Shown here: piece after piece, positions 7,840 through 16,100 of the stretch
Position numbering within the stretch: position 1 is the first letter of the stretch
Layout: each line of letters opens with the position of its first letter
NCBI GenBank assembly: GCA_945905735.1
Contig: CAMDQC010000043.1
Coordinates: 1 to 33,795 of the forward strand
Direction: 5' to 3'
Source of the DNA: Prosthecobacter debontii
Lineage (GTDB): Bacteria > Verrucomicrobiota > Verrucomicrobiia > Chthoniobacterales > Chthoniobacteraceae
DNA length: 33,795 bases
Notes under the pieces: model-generated
The model's input: only the letters and a program-made list of their open reading frames with translations
The model's database searches: none
Told to the model about the DNA's origin: nothing
Position numbers and translations under genes: made by a program

Positions 7840-8820
7840 TTATCCGCCGGGGAAGGGATTGGCGGCAAAGCGTCGCTCGACTTCTGCCCGTGGCACGTCA
7901 TTGGCGACCGGGCGGCAGACGGAGCAAACGAAGAGCAGGAGCGCAGCGGCGAGCCAGATGGTTGCATCGACCGCCCCGAGCACGCGGCTTTTTCGCCGGG
8001 CGGGTGCGAGGATACGGCGGACGCGCTGTTCGAGCTTGCCGGGCTGGCGCTGCGCCATGGCGAGGTAGGCGGCGGCAGCGGCGGGGCGGCGCGTGGAGGC
8101 TTGGGCCATTTGCCAAAGGACGGTGGCGTAGGCGGTCGGCGTCACGCCGTGTTCGACGACGAGTTCATCCACCGCATACTCGCGCTCGACGCAGAGTTGG
8201 TTCTGCAAAATCCACGCAAACGGATTGAACCAATGCACGGCGCAAGCGATGCGCCCGAGCGCGTGAATCCACAAATCGCCACGCCGAAAATGCCCCAGCT
8301 CATGCAGCAGCACGAGCCGCCGCTGCTCTCGCGTCCAGTGCAGTGCTTCATCGGGAAGGAGCACGGTGCGGCGGAAAAGGCCCGTCGCGCTGGGGATGAA
8401 GCCGGGGCCTGCGAGGCGAAGGTGCGTCTTCCCCGAGATGCCGAGCGTCGCTTGCGCAGCGGCGAGGCAGTCGGCCCATTCCGCGCCGAGGACAGCGCAA
8501 GTTTCGCGCATGAGCGAGCGAATCGCGAATGCTCCATTTGCCAGCCGTGCGAGGCAGAAGAGCGCGCCCACGAGCCAGATCATGCCGAGCCAATTCGCAG
8601 CCATCACTGGCGCAGCAGCCAGCCCCGCGAACGCGGCGGGCGCGTGGATTTTCACCGGCGCAAAGATCGCGAGCGGCGATACGAGCAGCGCAAAAAATGC
8701 CGCCGCCGGGACAGCGCGGCGGATGCGCCCGCGCCAAGCGGAAGGGCACGCGAAGACGCACGCAGCGGCGATTCCACCCACTGCGAGCGAGCGCAGCAAC
8801 CAGTCGAATGTGAAGTTCAT
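7840..8820 (-). CDS. M56 (BlaR1-like) membrane metallopeptidase
   Basis: The 326-aa protein has membrane helices at about 8-24, 38-54, 75-95 and 285-302. The zinc-protease motif HELGH is at 173-177, with a probable third ligand Glu214 in EREYAVDE. In BlaR1/MecR1 this domain cuts the BlaI/MecI repressor after the sensor domain is acylated. Here the protein ends about 24 residues after the last membrane helix, so there is no extracellular penicillin-binding sensor. The inducing signal is therefore unknown. The start ATG overlaps the BlaI-type gene by four bases, a typical translationally coupled blaI-M56 pair. Confidence 0.92.
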   Translation of the reverse strand: MNFTFDWLLRSLAVGGIAAACVFACPSAWRGRIRRAVPAAAFFALLVSPLAIFAPVKIHAPAAFAGLAAAPVMAANWLGMIWLVGALFCLARLANGAFAIRSLMRETCAVLGAEWADCLAAAQATLGISGKTHLRLAGPGFIPSATGLFRRTVLLPDEALHWTREQRRLVLLHELGHFRRGDLWIHALGRIACAVHWFNPFAWILQNQLCVEREYAVDELVVEHGVTPTAYATVLWQMAQASTRRPAAAAAYLAMAQRQPGKLEQRVRRILAPARRKSRVLGAVDATIWLAAALLLFVCSVCRPVANDVPRAEVERRFAANPFPGG

Positions 8821-9212
8821 GAGCGGTTCCTTTCGTCTATCATCGCCTTGATGCGCGCCAGCTCAATGTCGTCCACGTCCTTCGGGTCAATGAGCGTGGC
8901 CACCAGCTCGGCTGGGCTATTATTGAAGAACGTCGAAAGGATGCGCCGGAGCGCGCTCTTGCTCGCCTTCTCCGGCGATGCGGTGGGCAGATACACGTAG
9001 CGCTTGCCTTCGCGTTCGTGGCGCAGATGGCCCTTCGTCACGAGCACCGAGAGCAGCGCGCGGACGGCGGAATAGCTCGGCGCATCGGAGAGTTGATCGT
9101 GGACTTCATTCGCCGACGCGCGACTTGCGCGCCAGATGATGTCCATGATCTGGCGTTCGCGACGAGAAAGTGAGTCAGATTGTTCAGCAGGCACGTCGGG
9201 TAGTTTGCTCAA
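8817..9212 (-). CDS. BlaI/MecI-family transcriptional repressor
   Basis: The 131-aa protein is a winged-helix repressor of the BlaI/MecI family: SRRERQIMDIIWR (16-28), recognition helix about 46-60 (SYSAVRALLSVLVTKG) and wing LRHEREGKRYVYLP (63-76). The C-terminal half is the helical dimerisation part. The start appears to be TTG at 9212; the next in-frame ATG lies inside the DNA-binding domain. It is co-transcribed with the M56 peptidase, which probably inactivates it. Target operators are likely in the divergent region 9213-9297. No beta-lactamase gene is adjacent. Confidence 0.92.
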   Translation of the reverse strand: MSKLPDVPAEQSDSLSRRERQIMDIIWRASRASANEVHDQLSDAPSYSAVRALLSVLVTKGHLRHEREGKRYVYLPTASPEKASKSALRRILSTFFNNSPAELVATLIDPKDVDDIELARIKAMIDERNRS

Positions 9213-9279
9213 GAAAATCGCGGCGTCAAAAACAATGTGCAGTTTTTTTAGCAGAAAGTTCTTGCGCCCTCGCCATGAA

Positions 9280-9297
9280 GTGCTGTATTTCTAGCAC
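9280..9297. promoter_or_regulatory. Short palindrome in the BlaI/lipoprotein divergent region
   Basis: GTGCT (9280-9284) and AGCAC (9293-9297) form an inverted repeat that ends at the base before the ATG at 9298. The spacer holds GTATTTCT. BlaI/MecI proteins bind short dyads, so this could be the operator shared by the repressor gene and the lipoprotein gene. It does not match the classical TACA-TGTA dyad well. Confidence 0.35.
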
Positions 9298-10005
9298 ATG
9301 AACCTCAAGTCCGCACTCACACTCACTCTCACCGCCACTGCGTTCCTCACGGGATGCTCGTCCTACGTCAACACGCCGAATGTCAAAGCCGCTCGTGCGA
9401 AAAAGCAGGAAGCGTTTTCCCACACGCTCATCTCGCGAGCCTATAATGCGAAACCGACCATCACTTTCCCCTCCACCATCGCCATCGCGCCGCAAGGCTC
9501 GGAAGCCCTCACGCAACTCCGCGCACTCGATGCGCTCGGCAAGCTCGACTCGTTAAAACGCCTCCCCGACTTACGCGGACTGCCGCTCGTCTCCGGCCTC
9601 GTCGAGAGTGACATCGAGCATCCCGACGCCGCAAAAGTCGCCGACCTTCGCCTCCGCGAAGCCGCCGCGCGATTGCACGCCGACGCCGTGCTCATCCTAT
9701 CCGTCGAGACCAACGCTACCGACGGCCAAATCTTCTCACCGCTCACCGTCGCCACGCTCGGGCTCTTCCCGAACAACCGCTACGAAATCATCGCCACCGG
9801 CCTCCTCGCGCTCGTGGATACACGGACCGGCTACGTCTATGGCACGCTGGAGAAAAGTGCCGCCAAGTCCGGCATCGTCATGGTCGCCGGGAGCGATGAA
9901 TCCTTGGAGCGGCGCAAACACCAAGCCCAGCGCGAAGCGATGGAAAAACTCCTGAGCGAAGTCCCCTCGTTCTGGCAATCCGTCGTCTCCACGCACCGGA
10001 AGTAG
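9298..10005 (+). CDS. Lipoprotein of unknown function (235 aa)
   Basis: The N-terminus is a type II signal peptide with lipobox LTGC and Cys20, followed by SS, so the mature protein is probably a membrane-anchored lipoprotein. The rest (about 40-230) is soluble, with alternating strands and helices. It includes ADAVLILSVE (128-137), and the order resembles periplasmic proteins that sum contributions of the cell envelope, but I cannot name the family. It is divergent from the BlaI-type repressor and shares its control region, so it may be a target of it. It is first in a tandem of three lipoprotein genes. Confidence 0.8.
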   Translation: MNLKSALTLTLTATAFLTGCSSYVNTPNVKAARAKKQEAFSHTLISRAYNAKPTITFPSTIAIAPQGSEALTQLRALDALGKLDSLKRLPDLRGLPLVSGLVESDIEHPDAAKVADLRLREAAARLHADAVLILSVETNATDGQIFSPLTVATLGLFPNNRYEIIATGLLALVDTRTGYVYGTLEKSAAKSGIVMVAGSDESLERRKHQAQREAMEKLLSEVPSFWQSVVSTHRK

Positions 10006-10042
10006 CTGTGCAACGCGCCCCTGCGCTGCTACCCGCTCGCAC

Positions 10043-10813
10043 ATGAAAAACGTCATCTTCGCCACCGCCGCACTTTTTCTCGCTGCCTGTTCGACTCGCA
10101 CTTCGCCGACCACGCGCGAGCCGCACCTCGTACAGACCCACGGCGAGCGCCCCGGCATCGGCACCACATGGGCCGAGCAGCGCGAATCGTGGGTGGAAAA
10201 AGCGAACTTCGTCCGTGGCTGGACCGAGCGCCCCGGCGGCACCGGCATCCTTTATTACAACGACAACGAAGGCGTGGACGCCATGCTCGACTACCTCGGT
10301 GGCGAGTCCAAACACCGCACCGGCCTTTACCCAACGGCGAACGGCCTCGTGAGCTTCGGCGTGCGCGACAAAGACGGCCAGTGGTTCGCCGGGCACGAGC
10401 TGAAGGGCAAACGCTTCGTCGTCGGCATCACTGGCGAGCGCTATGAGCTCGTGGTGAAAAATGAAACCGACAAGCGACTCGAAGTCGTCCTCAGCGTAGA
10501 TGGCATAGACGTTCTCGACGGCAAAAGCGGCAGCACCAAAAAGCGCGGCTACATCGTCGACGCCGAAGAAACCTTGGCCGTGGACGGCTTCCGCACGAGC
10601 GACGCCAGCGTGGCCGCATTCCGCTTTGGCAGCGTGCCCGAGAGCTACGTGAATTTGAAAAAGCGCGGCACAGCAAACGTCGGAGTTTTCGGCGTAGCCG
10701 TCTTCCAAGAACGCATCGGCGCAACCGCCCGCGACACCGACTCCGCCTACCGCAAAGTGAGCGAACGCCCCGCGCCAACAGGCCGCATTTTTGCCACACC
10801 TCCCGATGCGTAA
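10043..10813 (+). CDS. Lipoprotein of unknown function (256 aa)
   Basis: The protein has a type II signal peptide with lipobox LAAC and Cys16. The mature part is strand-rich in the middle (about 125-215; for example YELVVKNETDKRLEVVLSVDG), suggesting a beta-sandwich domain, and ends in a low-complexity Pro/Thr tail. I do not recognise the family. It lies 37 bases after the previous lipoprotein gene and 39 bases before a tiny lipoprotein gene, so the three may form one transcript. Confidence 0.78.
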   Translation: MKNVIFATAALFLAACSTRTSPTTREPHLVQTHGERPGIGTTWAEQRESWVEKANFVRGWTERPGGTGILYYNDNEGVDAMLDYLGGESKHRTGLYPTANGLVSFGVRDKDGQWFAGHELKGKRFVVGITGERYELVVKNETDKRLEVVLSVDGIDVLDGKSGSTKKRGYIVDAEETLAVDGFRTSDASVAAFRFGSVPESYVNLKKRGTANVGVFGVAVFQERIGATARDTDSAYRKVSERPAPTGRIFATPPDA

Positions 10814-10852
10814 AACCATTTCTCCAGAACGAAACAACAAACAAAAACAAAC

Positions 10853-10978
10853 ATGAAAAACACCATCCAAATCCTAGTCGCCGCCTTCGCGGTGATCGTC
10901 GTATCCGCCTGCTCCACGAGCCAGCCCGTCAAAGTCATAAAGTGCGACGGCAAAGCTTACGTGCCAGCCGGTAAGTAA
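10853..10978 (+). CDS. Very small lipoprotein (41 aa)
   Basis: ATG at 10853 opens a 41-residue reading frame starting MKNTIQILVA. It has a hydrophobic stretch and a lipobox VSAC (Cys20), then a mature peptide of only 22 residues containing KVIKCDGKAYVPAGK. An A-rich leader (10827-10852) without a clear Shine-Dalgarno precedes it. Signal peptide and lipobox make it a credible gene despite its length. The role is unknown; small lipoproteins of this kind can be entericidin-like, but that is only an analogy of size. Confidence 0.65.
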   Translation: MKNTIQILVAAFAVIVVSACSTSQPVKVIKCDGKAYVPAGK

Positions 10979-10992
10979 GTAGCACCCGACCG

Positions 10993-11043
10993 TCCAAGGA
11001 GCGCGCCCTTGGATGGAAGGATGCGCAGATTGTTGTTCTGCGC
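10993..11043 (+). promoter_or_regulatory. Two consecutive hairpins upstream of the ABC-F gene
   Basis: TCCAAGG (10993-10999) pairs with CCTTGGA (11007-11013), and GCGCAGA (11023-11029) pairs with TCTGCGC (11037-11043). Both are 7-bp perfect stems. They lie after the small lipoprotein and 40 bases or more before the ABC-F start. Neither is followed by a T-run. They may be a weak terminator for the lipoprotein genes or a leader structure of the ABC-F gene, since several ABC-F genes are controlled by attenuation. Confidence 0.4.
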
Positions 11044-11082
11044 TTGCCTCGTATGGCCGGTCGCGGCGACAAGGGGCGGCTA

Positions 11083-13050
11083 ATGTTGACTCTTTCTGCC
11101 GTTTCCAAAAGCTACGCTGGCCGCGTTTTGTTTCGTGATGTCTCTCTGCAAGTAAATCGCGGGGACAGGCTGGGGTTGGTCGGGGCGAACGGAGCGGGGA
11201 AGACGACGCTCTTCTCGCTCATCCTCGGCGAATCCTCGCCGGACGACGGCCGCATCAGTATGGAGCGCGGGATTACCTTCGGCTATCTGCCGCAGGAAAG
11301 TGCCCCGGTGGACGATGAGACGGTGCTGGACTTGGCCATCGCCATTTCGCCGGAGCTGACTCATGCGCGGAAAGTGATCCGACGCTGCGAGGCGGCGGGT
11401 GATCTGGAGTCGCACGAATACCACGAGGCGCTGGCGGAATTTGCCGAGAATGATGGTCACGCGGTGACGGCGCGGGCGAAGCGCATCCTCTCCGGGCTGG
11501 CGTTTCGGGAGACTGATTTTCCACGTCCGGCAAAAGGGTTGAGCGGTGGTTGGATCATGCGAGCGCACCTTGCGCGACTGCTCACGCAAGAGCCGGATTT
11601 GCTGTTGCTGGACGAACCGACGAACCATCTCGACCTCGAATCGCTCGTGTGGTTCCGCGAGCATCTGCGCAATTACTCGGGCGCAATCGTGATGATTTCG
11701 CACGACCGGGATTTCCTCAATGAACTCGTCGGCTGGATCGTAGAAATCGCCCGCGCCCGGCTCACTCGGTATCGTGGGACGTATGATGATTACCTCGTGG
11801 AGAAAGTGGCGCGCGACCAGCAGCACGCAGCGGCTTACGAGAACCAGCAGCGAGAAATCGGCCGACTACAAGACTTCGCAGATCGCTTTCGAGCCAAGGC
11901 CAGCAAGGCTTCGCAAGCCCAGAGCAAGCTGAAGCAGATCGAGCGCATGGACATCATCGATGCGCCGCTCAACGCGGAATCCACGGTGAAGTTCCGCTTT
12001 CCTCAGCCCCCTCGCAGCGGCCACCGCGTCATCACGCTCAAAAACATCGACCACGCGTACAAGCTCCCGGAAGGCGGCGAACTTGTCGTTTATAAAGGGC
12101 TGAACTTCGAGGCCGAGCGTGGCCAGCGCACGGTGCTCGTGGGGCCCAACGGCGCCGGCAAAAGCACGCTGCTCAAGCTGCTGGCAGGCGTTCTGGCTGC
12201 GCAACACGGCGAGACAATCCTCGGCCACAATGTCGTGAGCGGATACTTCGCACAGCAGCGCGTCGAAGTGCTGAACCCGCGACACACCGTGCTGGAGTCC
12301 GCGCAGGATTTGGCGAATCGCCCCGGCGAACAAACGGCGCGCACCATCCTCGGCTCGTTCTTGTTTCGAGGCGACGATGTGTTCAAACCCGTCGCTGTCC
12401 TCAGTGGCGGCGAGAAGTCCCGACTGGCACTAGCCCGGCTGCTCCTCGCACCGCCGAACTTGCTCCTCATGGACGAGCCTACGACCCATCTCGACATCCC
12501 AAGCATCGATGCGCTCATCGGCGCGTTGGAGCAGTACGAAGGGACGCTGATTTTCATCAGCCACGACGTTCACTTTATCCGTCGCCTCGCGCAGCAAGTC
12601 CTGCACATCAGCGCCGGGAAGCTCACGCCCTACGCGGGCAACTACGATTACTACCTCGATAAATCGAACGCGACTTCCGAGAAAGCCGGGCTCGTCGCAG
12701 GCAAACAGCTCCAAAATTTCCAACCCAAGACGGATAAGGAGACGATCGACAAAAGCGGCATGGGAATGCGCGAGATGAAGCAAGCCCGCCGAGCCGAAGC
12801 CGAAGCGCGCAAAGCTGTAGCAAAGGCACGACGCGACCAAGAAAAAGTCGTGTCCGACCTAGAGTTTCGCATCAACGGGCTGGAAGTTCAGCAGCAGCAA
12901 ATCACCGAAGCCATGCAAGACCCCACCGCCCATTCCTCCGGCGGCAACGCCAGCGACCTCAGTCGCAACCTCACCCGCGTGCAGACGGAACTCGTGATGC
13001 TCAGCGCCGAGTGGGAAGCGGAGTCGGAGAAGCTGAACGCGATGGTGTAA
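11083..13050 (+). CDS. ABC-F family ATPase (YheS/ABCF3-like)
   Basis: The 655-aa protein has two ABC ATPase domains and no membrane segment. Domain 1: Walker A GANGAGKT (34-41), signature LSGGW (153-157), Walker B LLLLDEPTNHLD. Domain 2: GPNGAGKST (354-362), LSGGEKSRLALARL, LLMDEPTTHLD. The interdomain arm (about 240-300; FADRFRAKASKASQAQ) is the ABC-F linker that reaches into the ribosome. Residues about 555-652 form a charged coiled coil. ABC-F proteins act on the ribosome as translation factors or antibiotic protectors. LSGGW in domain 1 and the C-terminal coiled coil fit the YheS-like group. The start at 11083 is chosen because AAGGGG (11071-11076) precedes it; a TTG at 11044 would add 13 residues outside the family consensus. 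Confidence 0.93.
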   Translation: MLTLSAVSKSYAGRVLFRDVSLQVNRGDRLGLVGANGAGKTTLFSLILGESSPDDGRISMERGITFGYLPQESAPVDDETVLDLAIAISPELTHARKVIRRCEAAGDLESHEYHEALAEFAENDGHAVTARAKRILSGLAFRETDFPRPAKGLSGGWIMRAHLARLLTQEPDLLLLDEPTNHLDLESLVWFREHLRNYSGAIVMISHDRDFLNELVGWIVEIARARLTRYRGTYDDYLVEKVARDQQHAAAYENQQREIGRLQDFADRFRAKASKASQAQSKLKQIERMDIIDAPLNAESTVKFRFPQPPRSGHRVITLKNIDHAYKLPEGGELVVYKGLNFEAERGQRTVLVGPNGAGKSTLLKLLAGVLAAQHGETILGHNVVSGYFAQQRVEVLNPRHTVLESAQDLANRPGEQTARTILGSFLFRGDDVFKPVAVLSGGEKSRLALARLLLAPPNLLLMDEPTTHLDIPSIDALIGALEQYEGTLIFISHDVHFIRRLAQQVLHISAGKLTPYAGNYDYYLDKSNATSEKAGLVAGKQLQNFQPKTDKETIDKSGMGMREMKQARRAEAEARKAVAKARRDQEKVVSDLEFRINGLEVQQQQITEAMQDPTAHSSGGNASDLSRNLTRVQTELVMLSAEWEAESEKLNAMV

Positions 13051-13134
13051 ACCCAAGGTGTTTCAGTTCAACCCCAGCCTCTTGCGCGCCCTTTCGTATG
13101 TGTTGAATCTCCGTCCTGTTCTGAATGCCTGCGC

Positions 13135-13166
13135 AACTGCGCGGTCGTGCTGCACGGGCAGTTTTT
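13135..13166 (+). terminator. Possible terminator after the ABC-F gene
   Basis: AACTGC (13135-13140) pairs with GCAGTT (13158-13163), with an inner CGTG/CACG stem (13146-13149 with 13153-13156), and T residues run to 13166. It lies between convergent genes and touches the stop codon of the CotH-type gene. The stem is interrupted, so the call is weak. Confidence 0.35.
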
Positions 13167-16100
13167 ACGGCACGCGCAGTTTCCCGCGGAGATAGCCGTT
13201 AGTCCCGCTCATTGGGGTGATGCTGCGGAGGGTGATGCGTTCGTTTCCTCCGGGGAGCGTGGTGCGGGTGGTGATTTCGTAGGCTGCTCCGGCGGGTGCC
13301 CAGGTGCCGGGCAGCGTGGCGACGGATTCGAGCGTCCAGTCGGCGTCGGCGAGCGGGTTACGCTCCAGCGTGAAGTTCATCGTGCGCTGGCCGACGACGA
13401 GTTCGCTGCCGGCAATCGGCATCGCGCCGGTGCCGATGGCGTAGGCGAGGAGCTGCGCTTGCGTCGGAGCGACGGGCGCGGCGATGGCGTCGCTCGTGCC
13501 GGGGTTGCCGTGCGTGGCGGAGCTGGCACGCCAGTGGAGCGGGTCGGCGACGTCGGGATTCGTAAGCGGGGCGATGAGGACGAGCGAGGGGCCGTTGCCA
13601 TCGGGGCTGGCGGGCCATTTGACACTGCCGCTGTCGTTGTAATTCACGCTGGAAATCACGGTGCCATTTGCTGCGAGCAGGTCGAAACTGTCGCCGCTGT
13701 TGGCGAGGTAGTTTGTCCCGGCGACGTAGTAGTGCGCGAGCGCGGGGACGGCGGGATAGCGCGCGGTGAATGCGGAATTATTGCGCGGGACGATGGCGTA
13801 GGCTCCGGCTGCGAGCGTGGTGTTTGGGAATGTGTAGTCGATGCCGCCGGTGAAGCGGCATCCGGCGAGGCTGACGGTTTGGGCGCTGATGTTGCGCACC
13901 TCGATGAATTCAAACTCGTCCTTGTCGCTCGATGCGCTGAGCTCGCCGCCGGTGGGATTGGCGGGGTTGTAGTGGATCTCGGAGATGACGAGATTTCCCG
14001 CGGCGGCGGAGAGGGTGCCGCCGGTGCCGGTGATGGTGATCGTGTCGGTGCCGACGAGGTTGCCCTGGTAGTCAAACGCCTGAAGCGTGAGCGTCTGTGC
14101 GCCGGGTGCGACGGGGACGGTGGCCTGCCAGCCGGTCGCGCTGTTCCACGTGACAGGCAGGCTGAGCGCTCCGTTTTGGATGATGATGTTGCGGACGTCC
14201 ACCCAGCCGACGCCGCTGATCGTCGCGCTGCTGCCGCTCGTGCTGAAGTTGGCGGTGGTGACGTCGAACGTGGTGGGCGGATAGTTCGCGGCGATCTGCG
14301 AGTTCACAAATGCGACCCGGGCGTCCACGTAGCTGGTGATTTCGCCCCAGTTCCCGCCTGCGGTGCTGAGAGTCGGGTAGTGCGTGATCCACGAGGACAG
14401 ATACGCGCTGTTGAAACTCGTATCGATGATGTCCTGAAGGTGCTGATAAAAGAGCCGCTGGTTCGCTGCGCTCACGCCGGTGATGCGGGCGATGTCGGGA
14501 TTGATAATGAGCGCGTCGTTGCTCGGCGCGGTCTGGAAATCGAGGTCCCACGGGAGGAAGAGCACGCGGCCATCGGAGCGCGAATAGAGCTTCAAATTGT
14601 GCCACGCGCCAGCGGAAGTGACGTAGTTATCCTGGATGCCGGCGAGCGCGAGCGCGGCCACGGTGCGCAGCCATTGGTCCACGTCGATGGTGTTGGGGAG
14701 CGCGGCATTAAAAGCTGTAGGGTTGCTGGGTGCGATGCGGTAGGTCTGGTTCAGCTCCAACATTCCGGAGTAGTCGTCGTTGGTCCGTGCGCTGCCGATG
14801 AGGAAATTCCAGCGGAATGCCTCCTTGTCGGCGGTCGTGTAGCTTTCGAACTCCACGCCCACGACGTTGTCGGGGCTCGGGAGTTTTGCGCCCTCGGGTC
14901 CGCCGCCGACGGTGGTCGTGGGGTAGTAGATGAGTTCGTATTTAAAGGACGGTTGGGATGCGCCATCGACAAATGAGCTGTCAGCCCACACGTCGTTGAA
15001 CTCCGCCATGGTGAGAATCGCGGAGCCGTTGTGCGTGCTGCGTGGGGCGATAACGAAACCGATGTCGTTCCACATCGAAGGCACACCGCCCGCGCGTTGC
15101 ATGAAGTGCCACGTGACGATTTCGGAATGGCCGAATCCACTGCCGACGGTGCCGCGTCCGTAGCCGGAGCGGTCGAGATTGATCGACGTATGCGCGCCGC
15201 GGAAGGGCTGCATCGGGTCGAAGTTGATCGCGAAGCCGAGCCGGATGTCCGCCGGGCGTCCGCGCTGCGAGGACTTCAGCCGCACGCTGGCGTCGTAGAA
15301 GACTTCGCTCTCGCGATAGACGATTGTGCAGGGAAGGAAATCGTTGCTCATGCAGTTCGACGGCTCGTGCATAAAATTCGCGTCGGCGGTGAGCATCAAA
15401 ATGCGCACCCCGTGGGCTGCGGTGGTCGGCACCGTGCCGTCGGACCAACGGATCATCGCACGGGAATTTGCTCCGCCTGCCGGAAATGTGGACACCGTAG
15501 TGCCGTCGGTCGCTTCGACGTAAAACTGCCCGAGCGAGCCGGCGACTTGTCCCGGAATCGTGCCTTCATACGAGTCGCCATTCAGCGTCATCGCCACGGT
15601 GTTGAACGCGATGGAGCCATCGAGCCTCCATTTCAGCGAGACGCCGGCGACGCCCTGCGGATCGGCGGCCTTCACGCGCACCGTCACCGCCGAAGATGCC
15701 TGCGGGAGCACGGGGGAATGCGACAGCGCTGTGAAGGTCGGCCCGGCGAGCGCGACGAAGCGGCTGTTCTGCGCTCCCGGTGTGCCGTTGTTTTGCGGCA
15801 TCGGCAGCAGGCTGGTGCGCGCGAGGCGGTTGAAATACAGGCGCGAGTTCAGACGCGGCGTCCCGCTGAGCCAGCGGGCCCGGAAGGAAACGGTGTACGT
15901 GTTTCCGCTGTTGAGCGTCACGTAGCTCGCGCCGTTTTTCAGCGTCGTTTCGAGGTGATTGTGCATGTGCTCGGTCGCGCTGGTGGCGACGACTTTGAGC
16001 ACTTTGTTGCCGACCGATGATGGGTCGTCCATGACGACGGTGCGTCCGTGGCTGCCGTGGTTGCCGATGTTGCGCCACGCCGCAGCGGTGCCTGCGGAGA

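Noticed and set aside
6719-8068. 449-aa plus-strand frame across the globin end and the hydrolase
   Set aside because: It crosses two well-supported genes in another frame and strand, and shows no family pattern.
13147-14976. 609-aa plus-strand open frame antisense to the CotH-type gene
   Set aside because: Composition is Arg/Gly/Val-rich with no domain pattern. It mirrors the codon bias of the real minus-strand gene, whose domains are clear.
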